Source: Streptomyces collinus Tu 365
GTDB taxonomy: Bacteria > Actinomycetota > Actinomycetes > Streptomycetales > Streptomycetaceae
NCBI RefSeq assembly: GCF_000444875.1
Contig: NC_021985.1
Span: 5,600,170-5,664,169 of the forward strand
Length of the DNA: 64,000 bases
Reading direction: 5' to 3'
Part shown: positions 24,830-33,673 of the stretch, in pieces
Numbering within the stretch: the first letter of the stretch is position 1
How the letters are laid out: each line of letters starts with the position of its first letter
Notes under the pieces: generated by a model
Seen by the model: only the letters and a program-made list of their open reading frames with translations
Told to the model about the DNA's origin: nothing
Database searches by the model: none
Translations under genes and position numbers: made by a program

Positions 24830-26286
24830 TCGGTGCCGTCGCCCTTCGCCTCGCCGCCGTTCTCGGCCTCGCCCGCGGCCTCGTCGTCGGTCTTCTTCCG
24901 CAGGTCGGGCTTGCCGGCCGCCTCGCCGAGCATCTTGTCGAGCTCGGAGAAGTCCATCTGCTCGCGGTGCACGAAGCCGTCCGGGTCGTCCAGGTCGGTG
25001 GCCGTCGGCAGCATGTCCGGGTGGTGCCACAGGGCGTCGCGGCCGTCGACCCCGCGCGCGTCCGTGAGCGAGGCCCACAGCCGGGAGGCGTCACGCAGCC
25101 GGCGCGGGCGCAGCTCGAGACCGATCAGGGTGGCGAACGTCTGCTCCGCCGGACCGCCGGTGGCGCGGCGCCTGCGCAGCGTCTCGCGCAGGGCGTCGGC
25201 GGACGACAGACGCGGCTTCGCGGCCGCGTGGACCACCGCGTCCACCCAGCCCTCGACGAGCGCCAGAGCGGTCTCCAGCCGGGCCAGGGCCGCCTTCTGC
25301 TCGGGCGTGTCCTCCGGCTGGAACATGCCCTGCTGAAGGGCGTCCTGCAGTTGCTCCGGGTTCTGCGGGTCGAACTGGCCGACCACGTCCTCCAGCTTGG
25401 CCGTGTCGACCTTGATCCCGCGCGCGTACCCGTCGACCGCGCCGAACAGGTGCGAGCGCAGCCACGGCACGTGCGTGAACAGACGCTGGTGGGCGGCCTC
25501 GCGCAGCGCCAGGTAGAGCCGCACCTCGTCCTGCGCGACGCTCAGGTCCCTGCCGAACGCCTCCACGTTGGCCGGCAGCAGCGCGGCCTTGCCGGACGGT
25601 CCCAGCGGCAGGCCGATGTCGGTGGAGCCGACGACCTCGCCCGCGAGCACGCCGACGGCCTGCCCGATCTGGGTGCCGAACATGGCGCCGCCCATGGAGC
25701 GCATCATGCCGATCAGCGGGCCCGCCATGGCCTGCATCTCCTCCGGCAGGACGTCGCCCATGGCCGCGCCGACCCGCTCGGCGACCGGGTCGACCAGCTC
25801 CTGCCAGGCGGGCAGGGTGGCCTCGACCCACTCCGCGCGGGACCAGGCCACGGCCGTGCCGGCGCCCGACGGCAGGGACGTAGCGTCGTCCAGCCACAGG
25901 TCGGCCAGGCGGACGGCCTCCTGGACGGCGGAGCGCTCGGAGGCGCCGACGCTCGCGTCCTTCACGCCGTCCGGCGTGCCCTGGGCGACGGTCTGGCGGG
26001 CGATCTGCTTGGCCATGTCCCAGTTCACCGGGCCGCCCTCGTAGGAGAGCATCTGGCCCAGCTGCTGGAACGCGGCACCCAGGTCGGTGGGGTTCAGGGA
26101 GCCGAACATCGCTGCGAGCGGATTGTCGGCGCCGGGACCGCCAAAGCCTCCGGCTCCGGGGAGCCCGAAACCGAACGGGTTGGCCGGTCCCTGCCCACCA
26201 CCGCTCTCCTGGTCCTTCTTCTTGCCCTCGTCGCCGTCTTCCGGCTCCTCCGGCGGAAGGCCGAATCCGAATGGGGTGTCACTCAC
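24826..26286 (-). CDS. Zincin_2-family protein (TIGR03624-like)
   Basis: 486 aa. The Gly/Pro-rich N-terminus has a twice-used FGFGLP motif (residues about 5-10 and 38-43). The body matches the actinobacterial family annotated as putative hydrolase/zincin (GPLIGMMRSMGGAMFGTQIG, LREAAHQRLFTHVPWLRSHL, ALVEGWVDAVV). I see no HExxH, so peptidase activity is doubtful. GTG 26286 has GAGGAA just upstream. The tail is acidic and low in complexity. It is the upstream partner of the Nudix gene. A homologue lies in the mycobacterial whiB7 region (Rv3195). Confidence 0.8.
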   Translation of the reverse strand: MSDTPFGFGLPPEEPEDGDEGKKKDQESGGGQGPANPFGFGLPGAGGFGGPGADNPLAAMFGSLNPTDLGAAFQQLGQMLSYEGGPVNWDMAKQIARQTVAQGTPDGVKDASVGASERSAVQEAVRLADLWLDDATSLPSGAGTAVAWSRAEWVEATLPAWQELVDPVAERVGAAMGDVLPEEMQAMAGPLIGMMRSMGGAMFGTQIGQAVGVLAGEVVGSTDIGLPLGPSGKAALLPANVEAFGRDLSVAQDEVRLYLALREAAHQRLFTHVPWLRSHLFGAVDGYARGIKVDTAKLEDVVGQFDPQNPEQLQDALQQGMFQPEDTPEQKAALARLETALALVEGWVDAVVHAAAKPRLSSADALRETLRRRRATGGPAEQTFATLIGLELRPRRLRDASRLWASLTDARGVDGRDALWHHPDMLPTATDLDDPDGFVHREQMDFSELDKMLGEAAGKPDLRKKTDDEAAGEAENGGEAKGDGTE

Positions 26287-26479
26287 GGGGTTCCTCGGCT
26301 GGTAAGGCCACCGGTCTCTCTCCGGCGGCGCGGCTGCCCGACAACACCACCCAGCGTAGACACCCGGACCCGATCGGGCCTCGGTGCTTCGTCCTGTGAA
26401 GGCCTGCGGCAGGATGGATGCACCTGGTACGTGCGCGTCACTCGGCGCCCGTACTGAAGACAACCGCTGGAGACGCCCG

Positions 26480-27589
26480 GTGAGTTCCCCAGATCCGCAG
26501 GTTCGCGCAGCGCGAAACCCGTCAACCACTCCCGCCGTGCGCGGACCCGTCGTCGCGGTCACCGGCGCCGCCCGCGGGGTGGGCGCGCTGCTCACCGAGC
26601 GGCTCGCGGCCTCGGAGGACATCAAGCAGGTCATCGCCATCGACGAGCGGCGCGGGGAGTGCGAGTCCGCCCAGTGGCACATCCTCGACGTGCGGGACCC
26701 GGCGATCGCGGACAAGCTGCGCGGCGCCGACGTCGTGGTGCACCTGGCGCTCGACCTGGATCTCGGCAGCGACACGGCAGCGCGCACCGCGTACAACGTC
26801 CGGGGGACGCAGACCGTGCTGACCGCGGCGGCGGCCGCCGGGGTGCACCGGGTGGTGCTGTGCACGTCCGCGATGGTCTACGGGGCGCTGCCGGACAACG
26901 AGCTGCCGCTGTCGGAGGACGCGGAGCTGCGGGCCACGGCCGAGGCCACCGGGGTCGGGGACCTGCTGGAGATCGAGCGGCTCGCCCGCCGCGCGCCGCG
27001 CGCGCACCCGGGGCTCAACGTCACCGTGGTGCGGCCCGCCGTGCTGGTGGGCGGCACGGACACCGCGCTCACCCGCTACTTCGAGTCGCCCCGGCTGCTC
27101 GTGGTGGCCGGGTCGCGGCCCGCCTGGCAGTTCTGCCACGTCGAGGACCTGTGCGGGGCCCTGGAGTACGCCGTCGTCGAGAAGGTGGAAGGCGAGCTGG
27201 CCGTCGGCTGTGACGGATGGCTGGAGCAGGAGGAGGTCGAGGAGCTGAGCGGGATCCGGCGGATGGAGCTGCCGTCCGCGGTCGCGCTCGGCGCCGCCGC
27301 CCGGCTGCACCGCATCGGCCTCACCCCCTCCCCGGCCGGGGACCTCGCCTACACGATGTACCCGTGGGTGGTCAGCGGGAGCCGGCTGCACGACGCCGGG
27401 TGGCGGCCGCGGTGGACCAACGAGGAGGTCCTCGCGGAACTGCTGGAGGAGGTCGCCGGGCGGCACACGGTGGCCGGGCGCCGGCTGGGCCGCAAGGACG
27501 CGACGGCGGCCGGTGCCGCGGGCGCCACGGTGGCCCTGCTGGGCGCGGCCGCCGTGGTCCGGAGGGCCCGCAAGGCCCGTCGTCGCTGA
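26480..27589 (+). CDS. Atypical extended SDR / NAD-dependent epimerase-like protein
   Basis: 369 aa. The Rossmann start VTGAARGVG and VVHLALDLD, TSAMVYGALPD and VVRPAVLVGG place it in the extended SDR group. The catalytic YxxxK is not found: the expected position reads GDLLEIERLA. It ends with a hydrophobic segment (AGAAGATVALLGAAAVV) and a basic tail, which could anchor it in the membrane. The GTG at 26480 follows GGAGA by 7 bases. It is divergent from the zincin-like gene. Confidence 0.82.
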   Translation: MSSPDPQVRAARNPSTTPAVRGPVVAVTGAARGVGALLTERLAASEDIKQVIAIDERRGECESAQWHILDVRDPAIADKLRGADVVVHLALDLDLGSDTAARTAYNVRGTQTVLTAAAAAGVHRVVLCTSAMVYGALPDNELPLSEDAELRATAEATGVGDLLEIERLARRAPRAHPGLNVTVVRPAVLVGGTDTALTRYFESPRLLVVAGSRPAWQFCHVEDLCGALEYAVVEKVEGELAVGCDGWLEQEEVEELSGIRRMELPSAVALGAAARLHRIGLTPSPAGDLAYTMYPWVVSGSRLHDAGWRPRWTNEEVLAELLEEVAGRHTVAGRRLGRKDATAAGAAGATVALLGAAAVVRRARKARRR

Positions 27590-27724
27590 GCCGGCCACCG
27601 GGGCCGGCGGGGCCGGCCCCACGCGGCCCCGGCCGGCCCTCGTAGGAGCGTCCAAACGCCACCGCGCGCGTGCCTGGTGAAAGTCGTATTCCGGCGTGTC
27701 GAGGGGATGCGGCACGATGGGGGC

Positions 27725-28186
27725 ATGGCATCCACGCACGATCACCCCGGTGAGCAGGTCGCCCCGGACCCCGTCAAGCTGATCGCCGTCCGGGAGACCG
27801 CGCTGTCCGTGGACGAGGTGTTCCGGGCCGTCGGCGACGACGCCGCCGGCGGCATCGCGCTGTTCGTGGGCACCGTCCGCAACCACGACGGCGGCGCCGA
27901 CGTCGACGCGCTCGGGTACTCCTGCCACCCCAGCGCCGAGGACGAGATGCGGCGGGTCGCCGAGAAGGTCGTCGCCGAGTACCCGGTGCGCGCCCTGGCC
28001 GCGGTCCACCGGGTGGGAGACCTCAAGGTGGGGGACCTCGCCGTCGTCGTGGCCGTCTCCTGCCCGCACCGCGCGGAGGCCTTCGAGGCCTGCCGCCGGC
28101 TGATCGACGACGTCAAGCACGAGGTGCCCATCTGGAAGCACCAGACGTTCTCCGACGGCACGGAGGAGTGGGTGGGCGCCTGCTGA
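27725..28186 (+). CDS. moaE: Molybdopterin synthase catalytic subunit MoaE
   Basis: 153 aa. The large-subunit signatures are present: IALFVGTVRNHD, SCPHRAEAFEACR and the catalytic lysine loop VPIWKHQTFSDGTEEWVG. It transfers sulfur from MoaD thiocarboxylate to precursor Z to make molybdopterin. The partner moaD is not in this window. No Shine-Dalgarno is visible before the ATG. Confidence 0.92.
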   Translation: MASTHDHPGEQVAPDPVKLIAVRETALSVDEVFRAVGDDAAGGIALFVGTVRNHDGGADVDALGYSCHPSAEDEMRRVAEKVVAEYPVRALAAVHRVGDLKVGDLAVVVAVSCPHRAEAFEACRRLIDDVKHEVPIWKHQTFSDGTEEWVGAC

Positions 28187-28245
28187 CCCCGGCCGCGCCC
28201 GCCGGTCCCGGGCGCACCCCTGTTCACGTTGGGCCCTCCGGGTAC

Positions 28246-28263
28246 TGCGGTTGCGTAACCGCA
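28246..28263. other. Short perfect inverted repeat after moaE
   Basis: TGCGGTT-GCGT-AACCGCA. It lies between moaE and the next small gene and may be a weak terminator or an operator. Confidence 0.4.
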
Positions 28264-28345
28264 CCCCTCACGTGAGCGTTGTCAGAGCGGGTGGTTAATC
28301 TGCTGATCACTCAGTTGCGGACGCTCATGGGGTAGGGAGGTCGGC

Positions 28346-28519
28346 ATGGCGGCACTCGCCTGGTTGCTGATTCCGTTTGTCGCCGCGGTCTGTGCCGGAC
28401 TGTGGGGCAGTTGGGCCAACCGCACACGCAAGGCACGCAGCGACGGCCCCGAACTCGACGGGTACGCGCGGTTCCGCGAGGCCATGGAGAAGTCCCACAC
28501 GGGTGCGCGCGGCGCCTGA
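28346..28519 (+). CDS. Small single-pass membrane protein
   Basis: 57 aa from an ATG with a good GGGAGG site. One N-terminal membrane helix (LAWLLIPFVAAVCAGLWGSW) is followed by a basic, then polar tail (YARFREAMEK). Codon usage is typical of the genome. It precedes the PDZ protease by 50 bases. I do not recognise the family; it may be a small partner or regulator of that protease. Confidence 0.7.
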   Translation: MAALAWLLIPFVAAVCAGLWGSWANRTRKARSDGPELDGYARFREAMEKSHTGARGA

Positions 28520-28557
28520 CAGGGGTGCCCTGACGGTGCGCTGACAGGGCCGTCCCG

Positions 28558-28563
28558 TAGTGT
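28558..28563 (+). promoter_or_regulatory. -10 box TAGTGT, leaderless start of the PDZ-Lon protease
   Basis: TAGTGT is followed by 6 bases and ATG, without a Shine-Dalgarno. Confidence 0.45.
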
Positions 28564-28569
28564 CGTTGC

Positions 28570-29667
28570 ATGCCACGCCGCACCGCGACGATGCTCGCCT
28601 CCACCCTGATGCTGATCGCGCTCCTGTGCGCGGGAGTGCTCATCCCCGTGCCGTACTCGGAGATGTCCCCGGGGCCGACCGTGAACACGCTCGGGGACCA
28701 CCAGGGCGAGCCGGTGCTGCAGATCACCGGGCACAGGACGTACCCGACCGACGGCCACCTCAACATGACGACCGTCCGGGTCACCAGCGCCGACTTCCGG
28801 ATGAACCTGGTGGAGGCCGTCTACGGCTGGCTGGCGCACGACAGCAAGATCGTCCCGCACGACACGCTCTACCCGGACGGCAAGACGGAGGAGCAGTCCA
28901 GCCAGGAGAACGCCGAGGAGTTCAGCCAGTCCCAGGAGAGCGCCAAGGTCGCCGCGCTGAAGGAACTGGGCGTCCCGGTGAAGTCCTGGGTGATCGTCTC
29001 CACCGTCGTCAAGGGCTCCCCGGCCGAGGGCCGGCTGCACGCCGGTGACGTGATCAAGGCCGTGGACGGCACCGCGGTCAAGCAGCCCTCCGACGTCGCC
29101 AAGCTCGTCACCCGGCACAAGCCCGGGCAGAAGGTCGTCTTCACCGTCGTCCCCGCCAAGGACCAGGCCGCCGCCGAGAAGGCCCACCGGACGGCGACCC
29201 GCACCCAGGACGTCACCATCACCACGGCGACCTCCGACGACAGCGGCGCCAAGCGGGCCATCGTCGGGATCTCCGCCGGGACCGACCACACCTTCCCGTT
29301 CACCATCGACATCAAGCTCGCCGACGTCGGCGGGCCCAGCGCCGGCCTGATGTTCGCGCTCGGCGTCTACGACAAGCTCACCCCCGGCAGTCTCACCGGC
29401 GGCAAGTTCGTCGCCGGCACCGGCACCATCGACGACAGCGGCAACGTCGGTCCGATCGGCGGCATCGAGATGAAGACCGTCGGCGCGCGCGACAAGGGGG
29501 CCCAGTACTTCCTGACCCCCGCCGACAACTGCGCGGCCGCCGCCAAGGACACCCCGGGCGGGCTCACCCTGGTCAAGGTCAGGACCATCCGGGACGCCCT
29601 CGGCGCCCTGAAGGACATCCGCGACGGCGACACCGCCGCACTGCCGAAGTGCACCACCGGCGGCTGA
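28570..29667 (+). CDS. Membrane-anchored PDZ and Lon-type (S16) serine protease, YlbL family
   Basis: 365 aa. An N-terminal signal anchor (STLMLIALLCAGVLIPV), a PDZ domain (GSPAEGRLHAGDVIKAVDG) and a Lon-like catalytic domain with Ser257 in GGPSAGLMF and Lys302 in EMKTVGA form the Ser/Lys dyad. The catalytic part would face outside. Homologues (YlbL in Bacillus, Rv3194c in mycobacteria) cleave membrane or secreted substrates. In mycobacteria the homologue also lies next to the UPF0182 gene. Confidence 0.9.
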   Translation: MPRRTATMLASTLMLIALLCAGVLIPVPYSEMSPGPTVNTLGDHQGEPVLQITGHRTYPTDGHLNMTTVRVTSADFRMNLVEAVYGWLAHDSKIVPHDTLYPDGKTEEQSSQENAEEFSQSQESAKVAALKELGVPVKSWVIVSTVVKGSPAEGRLHAGDVIKAVDGTAVKQPSDVAKLVTRHKPGQKVVFTVVPAKDQAAAEKAHRTATRTQDVTITTATSDDSGAKRAIVGISAGTDHTFPFTIDIKLADVGGPSAGLMFALGVYDKLTPGSLTGGKFVAGTGTIDDSGNVGPIGGIEMKTVGARDKGAQYFLTPADNCAAAAKDTPGGLTLVKVRTIRDALGALKDIRDGDTAALPKCTTGG

Positions 29668-29688
29668 CCCCGCGGTCCCGGTACACGG

Positions 29689-29722
29689 CTGGGGGCGCCC
29701 CTGACGAACGGGGCGCCCCCAG
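29689..29722. terminator. Bidirectional terminator
   Basis: Perfect 13-bp stem (arm CTGGGGGCGCCCC) with an 8-base loop between two convergent genes. Confidence 0.8.
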
Positions 29723-29742
29723 TGCCGTACGGGCGGAGCGGA

Positions 29743-30285
29743 TCAGTCCTCGAACGTGACGGACAGCGCCTGGGCCAGACCCGGCACCAGGTCGGGGCCG
29801 GTCAGGACCTCCGTCGGGGAGTCCTTCTCGCGCAGCCGCAGCGCCGAGTCACGGGTGCCGTCGCGCAGCACCGCGACCGTCATGCGGACCTCCTGGCGCT
29901 CGGGGTGCTCGGCGACCCACCTGGCCAGCTTGGCCTCGCTCAGCCCCTGCGGGACCTGGGCCTCGGCCGACGGGGGCAGCATCAGCCGCTCCACCGTGAG
30001 GGCGCACCCGACCACCGCGTCCGGCCAGGCGATGGTGCCGAGGAACTCGTCGAGCGGCCTGTCCGTTGGAACCTCGTCCTGCTCGATCGGGGTGAGACCG
30101 GTGGTCTCGGGCTCGTCCTGCAGGCCGAGCTGGGCCGCGAGGGCAGGTTCCTGGGCCCGCAGCCGTGCGGTGTCTACGAGGGCGAAAAGGCGAGCGGGCT
30201 GGTCCCAGCCGAGGCCGGAGGCGTACTCGTCGATCTCGAGTACGGCCCGGGTGAGCGGGCTCGCCGCCATGGGAGTGTTGGACAT
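29743..30285 (-). CDS. PPA1309-family conserved actinobacterial protein
   Basis: 180 aa soluble protein, conserved in actinobacteria beside the UPF0182 gene (LTRAVLEIDEYASGLGWDQP, FLGTIAWPDAVVGCALTVER). No motif gives a function. ATG 30285 was used; GTG 30291 is possible. CAGGAT lies 7 bases before the ATG, so the mRNA may be leaderless. It is divergent from the large membrane protein gene. Confidence 0.8.
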   Translation of the reverse strand: MSNTPMAASPLTRAVLEIDEYASGLGWDQPARLFALVDTARLRAQEPALAAQLGLQDEPETTGLTPIEQDEVPTDRPLDEFLGTIAWPDAVVGCALTVERLMLPPSAEAQVPQGLSEAKLARWVAEHPERQEVRMTVAVLRDGTRDSALRLREKDSPTEVLTGPDLVPGLAQALSVTFED

Positions 30286-30318
30286 GGTCACAATCCTGCC
30301 TCGTTCCCGGCCGGAATC

Positions 30319-30345
30319 GGGAACCGGCTAAACCGTGAGTAAGTT
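30319..30345 (+). promoter_or_regulatory. ECF-sigma-like promoter before the UPF0182 gene
   Basis: GGGAAC (30319-30324), 18 bases, then GTT (30343-30345). The spacing is that of sigma-R promoters, while the -35 GGAAC resembles sigma-E type promoters. TAAGTT at 30340-30345 is a competing vegetative -10. Confidence 0.4.
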
Positions 30346-30449
30346 GCATAGGTGTGGGCCCGCGATCACCGGGCTACACGGGGGGCCCGCGAACACGGGG
30401 GCCTGACGTATCGACAGCGAACTTCGAGGTGCGCACCTTGGCTTTCCAG

Positions 30450-33350
30450 ATGCCGGACCGCGGCGGAGGCCCGACGGGGCCGCGGATCAGAGCGGGACGC
30501 CCGTCCCGGCGGGCCCGGACCCTGCTCATGACACTGGGCGTCCTCGCCGTCCTCGGCATGGCGTTCACCATGTTCGCGGGCTTCTGGACGGACTGGCTGT
30601 GGTACCGGTCGGTGCACTACTCGTCGGTGTTCACCACCACGCTGTGGACGAAGATCGGGCTTTTCTTCGTCTTCGGCCTGCTCATGGCCGTCGCGGTGGG
30701 CTTCAACATCTGGCTCGCGCACCGGCTGCGGCCCCCGCTGAGCGCCATGTCCCTGGAACAGCAGAGCCTGGACCGCTACCGGATGGGCATCGCGCCCTAC
30801 AAGACGTGGCTGCTGCTCGCCGTCACCGCCCTCGTCGGGCTGATCGCGGGCGCCTCGGCGGCCGGCCAGTGGCGCACCTGGCTGCTGTGGGTCAACGGCG
30901 TGCCCTTCCACCAGAAGGACCCGCAGTTCCACCTCGACGTCGCCTTCTACGCGTTCGACCTGCCCTGGTACCGGTTCCTGCTGGGCTTCGGCTTCGCCGC
31001 CGCGATCCTCTGCCTGATCGCCGCCGCGCTCACCCACTACCTGTACGGCGGGCTGCGCGTCACCAGCCCGGGCGCGCGGGCCACGGCCGCCGCGACCGGG
31101 CACCTGTCGGTGCTCCTCGGCGTCTTCGTGGCGCTGAAGGCGGTCGCCTACTGGCTCGACCGCTACGGACTCGCCGTCAAGTCCAGCGACTTCAAGGCCA
31201 CCGACAACTGGACCGGCCTGCGCTACGTCGACGCCAACGCCTATCTGCCCGCCAAGACCATCCTGTTCTGCATCGCCGTCATCTGCGCGCTGCTGTTCTT
31301 CGCCACCCTGTGGCGGCGCACCTGGCAGCTCCCGGTCATCGGCTTCGGCCTGATGGTCCTCTCGGCGATCCTGATCGGCGGCCTGTACCCGGCCATCGTG
31401 CAGAAGTTCCAGGTGCAGCCGAACGAGCAGGCCAAGGAAGCCCCGTACGTCCAGAAGAACCTCAAGGCGACGCGTGACGCGTACGGCATCGACGACACCA
31501 AGGTCAACGAGTACGCGGGCAAGTCCACCACGCCGGACAAGACCGTGCTGCGCGACCAGGTCGACGACACCGCCAGCCTGCGCATCCTCGACCCGAACAT
31601 CGTCTCCCCGACGTTCCAGCAGCTCCAGCAGATCCGGAACTACTACGGGTTCCCGACCAACCTCGACGTCGACCGGTACCCCAAGAACGGCAAGGACCAG
31701 GACACCGTCATCGGTCTGCGCGAGCTGAACCTGGACGGCATCCCGAAGAACAACTGGATCAACGACCACTTCCGCTACACCCACGGCTACGGCGTGGTGG
31801 CCGCCAAGGGCACCGAGGCCGACTCCGAGGGCAGGCCGGTCTTCACCGAGAAGAACCTGCCGTCCACCGGCGACCTCGGCTCCTACCAGCAGCAGATCTA
31901 CTACGGCGAGAAGACCACCACGTACTCGATCGTCGGCGGCCCCCAGAAGGAGGTCGACTACTCCGACGACGAGGGTGAGAAGACCACCAGCTACACCGGC
32001 AACAGCGGCGTCAACCTCGACAACCCGGTCAACCGGGCCGCGTACGCGGTGGCGTTCAACGAGCCGCAGATCCTCTACTCCGGTGCCATCGGCAAGGGGT
32101 CGCGGATCCTGTACAACCGCACGCCCAAGGACCGGGTCGAGGCGGTCGCCCCCTGGCTGACCATCGACGGCGACGCCTACCCGGCCGTCGTCGACCACCG
32201 CATCCAGTGGATCGTCGACGCGTACACGACCAGCAACGGATACCCGTACGCCTCCCGCACCACCCTCGGTGACACCACGGCCGACTCGCTGACCGCCACC
32301 AACAACTCCCGTGCGGTGGTGGCCCAGCAGAACCAGGTCAACTACATCCGCAACTCGGTCAAGGCGACCGTCGACGCGTACACCGGCGAGGTCAAGCTCT
32401 ACCAGTGGGACACCAGGGACCCGGTGCTGAAGACCTGGATGAAGGCCTTCCCCGGCACGGTGAAGCCCCGCGCGGACATCTCCGGCGACCTGATGGCCCA
32501 CCTGCGGTACCCGCAGGACCTGTTCAAGGTCCAGCGCGAACTGCTCACCCGGTACCACGTGACCGACGCGCAGACCTTCCTCAGCGGCAGCGAGGTGTGG
32601 GAGGTGCCCGACGATCCCACCAACGACTCCGGCAGTGCGGTGCCGCCGTACTACCTGAGTATGAAGATGCCGGACCAGAGCGCCCAGGCGTTCTCACTGA
32701 CGACGACGTTCACACCGAACGGGCGGGACAACCTCAGCGCGTTCATGGCCGTCGACTCCGACCCGCGCGCCGCCGACTACGGCAAGATCAGAATACTGAA
32801 GCTGCCGACCAGCACGACGGTCGACGGACCCAAACAGGTGCAGAGCCAGTTCAACTCCGAGTCGGACATCGCCGAGACCATCAGCCTGCTCAGCCGCGGG
32901 CACTCGAAGGTCGAGTACGGCAATCTGCTGACCGTGCCCCTCGACGGGGGACTGCTGTACGCGGAGCCCGTCTACGTCCGCGGCGGCTCCCTCAAGTACC
33001 CGTTGCTGCGCAAGGTCCTGGTCACCTACGAGGGCCGGACCGCGTTCAAGGACACCCTGGGCGAGGCGCTCGACGAGGTGTTCGGGGTGAAGACCTCGAC
33101 ACCGCCGGACACCGGCACCACCAACCCGCCGGACACGGCCAACCCGACCGTCCGGCAGGCGCTGCAGGACGCCCAGAAGGCCATCGACGCCGGCAAGGAG
33201 GCGCTGAAACAGCCGCAGGGACCCGACTGGGACGCCTGGGCCAAGGCCCAGAAGGACCTGGAGGCCGCGCTGAAGCGGGCCGAGGACGCGCAGACCAAGG
33301 CGGACAAGGCGGACAAGGCGGACAAGACGAACGGCGGCCACAAGAGCTGA
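30450..33350 (+). CDS. UPF0182 family large membrane protein
   Basis: 966 aa. The N-terminal third has about seven membrane helices (TLLMTLGVLAVLGMAFTMFA, IGLFFVFGLLMAVAVGFNIW, LPVIGFGLMVLSAILIGGLY). A large extracytoplasmic domain follows (AYGIDDTKVNEY, NWINDHFRYTHGYGVV), as in the whole family (Rv3193c). The C-terminus is a Lys/Asp-rich coiled tail ending in repeats of KADKADK. ATG 30450 was chosen because the membrane region starts soon after. GTG 30354 in the same frame is possible and sits 8 bases after TAAGTT. Function unknown. Confidence 0.85.
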   Translation: MPDRGGGPTGPRIRAGRPSRRARTLLMTLGVLAVLGMAFTMFAGFWTDWLWYRSVHYSSVFTTTLWTKIGLFFVFGLLMAVAVGFNIWLAHRLRPPLSAMSLEQQSLDRYRMGIAPYKTWLLLAVTALVGLIAGASAAGQWRTWLLWVNGVPFHQKDPQFHLDVAFYAFDLPWYRFLLGFGFAAAILCLIAAALTHYLYGGLRVTSPGARATAAATGHLSVLLGVFVALKAVAYWLDRYGLAVKSSDFKATDNWTGLRYVDANAYLPAKTILFCIAVICALLFFATLWRRTWQLPVIGFGLMVLSAILIGGLYPAIVQKFQVQPNEQAKEAPYVQKNLKATRDAYGIDDTKVNEYAGKSTTPDKTVLRDQVDDTASLRILDPNIVSPTFQQLQQIRNYYGFPTNLDVDRYPKNGKDQDTVIGLRELNLDGIPKNNWINDHFRYTHGYGVVAAKGTEADSEGRPVFTEKNLPSTGDLGSYQQQIYYGEKTTTYSIVGGPQKEVDYSDDEGEKTTSYTGNSGVNLDNPVNRAAYAVAFNEPQILYSGAIGKGSRILYNRTPKDRVEAVAPWLTIDGDAYPAVVDHRIQWIVDAYTTSNGYPYASRTTLGDTTADSLTATNNSRAVVAQQNQVNYIRNSVKATVDAYTGEVKLYQWDTRDPVLKTWMKAFPGTVKPRADISGDLMAHLRYPQDLFKVQRELLTRYHVTDAQTFLSGSEVWEVPDDPTNDSGSAVPPYYLSMKMPDQSAQAFSLTTTFTPNGRDNLSAFMAVDSDPRAADYGKIRILKLPTSTTVDGPKQVQSQFNSESDIAETISLLSRGHSKVEYGNLLTVPLDGGLLYAEPVYVRGGSLKYPLLRKVLVTYEGRTAFKDTLGEALDEVFGVKTSTPPDTGTTNPPDTANPTVRQALQDAQKAIDAGKEALKQPQGPDWDAWAKAQKDLEAALKRAEDAQTKADKADKADKTNGGHKS

Positions 33351-33392
33351 TCAATCCCCGTCCCGCGCCGTGATACGGTTGAGTCACAACGG

Positions 33393-33466
33393 CGCGGGGT
33401 GGAGCAGCTCGGTAGCTCGCTGGGCTCATAACCCAGAGGTCGCAGGTTCAAATCCTGTCCCCGCTA
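33393..33466 (+). tRNA. Initiator tRNA-fMet (CAT), copy 1
   Basis: 74 nt cloverleaf without encoded CCA. Anticodon loop CTCATAA on a stem with three consecutive G-C pairs (GGG/CCC), and no Watson-Crick pair at positions 1:72 (C opposite T): the initiator hallmarks. The sequence is very close to E. coli tRNA-fMet. Confidence 0.95.
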
Positions 33467-33473
33467 CTGAAAA

Positions 33474-33510
33474 CGAAGGCCCGGATTCCTTACAGGGATC
33501 CGGGCCTTCG
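33474..33510 (+). terminator. Terminator of tRNA-fMet copy 1
   Basis: Inverted repeat with arms starting CGAAGGCCCGGAT and ending ATCCGGGCCTTCG, 7 bases after the tRNA. Confidence 0.8.
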
Positions 33511-33673
33511 TGATGTGCGAACTCATGTGCAGGGAGGGCGTGCCGTCGCGCCGCGGTGGGGAGTTGGGCGGTCTGTGTTTGACTTGTCTCTCTGTGGGCA
33601 TGTCGACAAAACGCTGAAGTGACCTCACGGGCTGCGGTATACCGGGTGTACCCAGGTTGCAGGTGGTGCGACG

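Noticed and set aside
33474..33510. Inverted repeats after the tRNA genes as possible attachment sites
   Set aside because: They are hairpins with different sequences at the two tRNAs and no integrase is nearby; terminators explain them.
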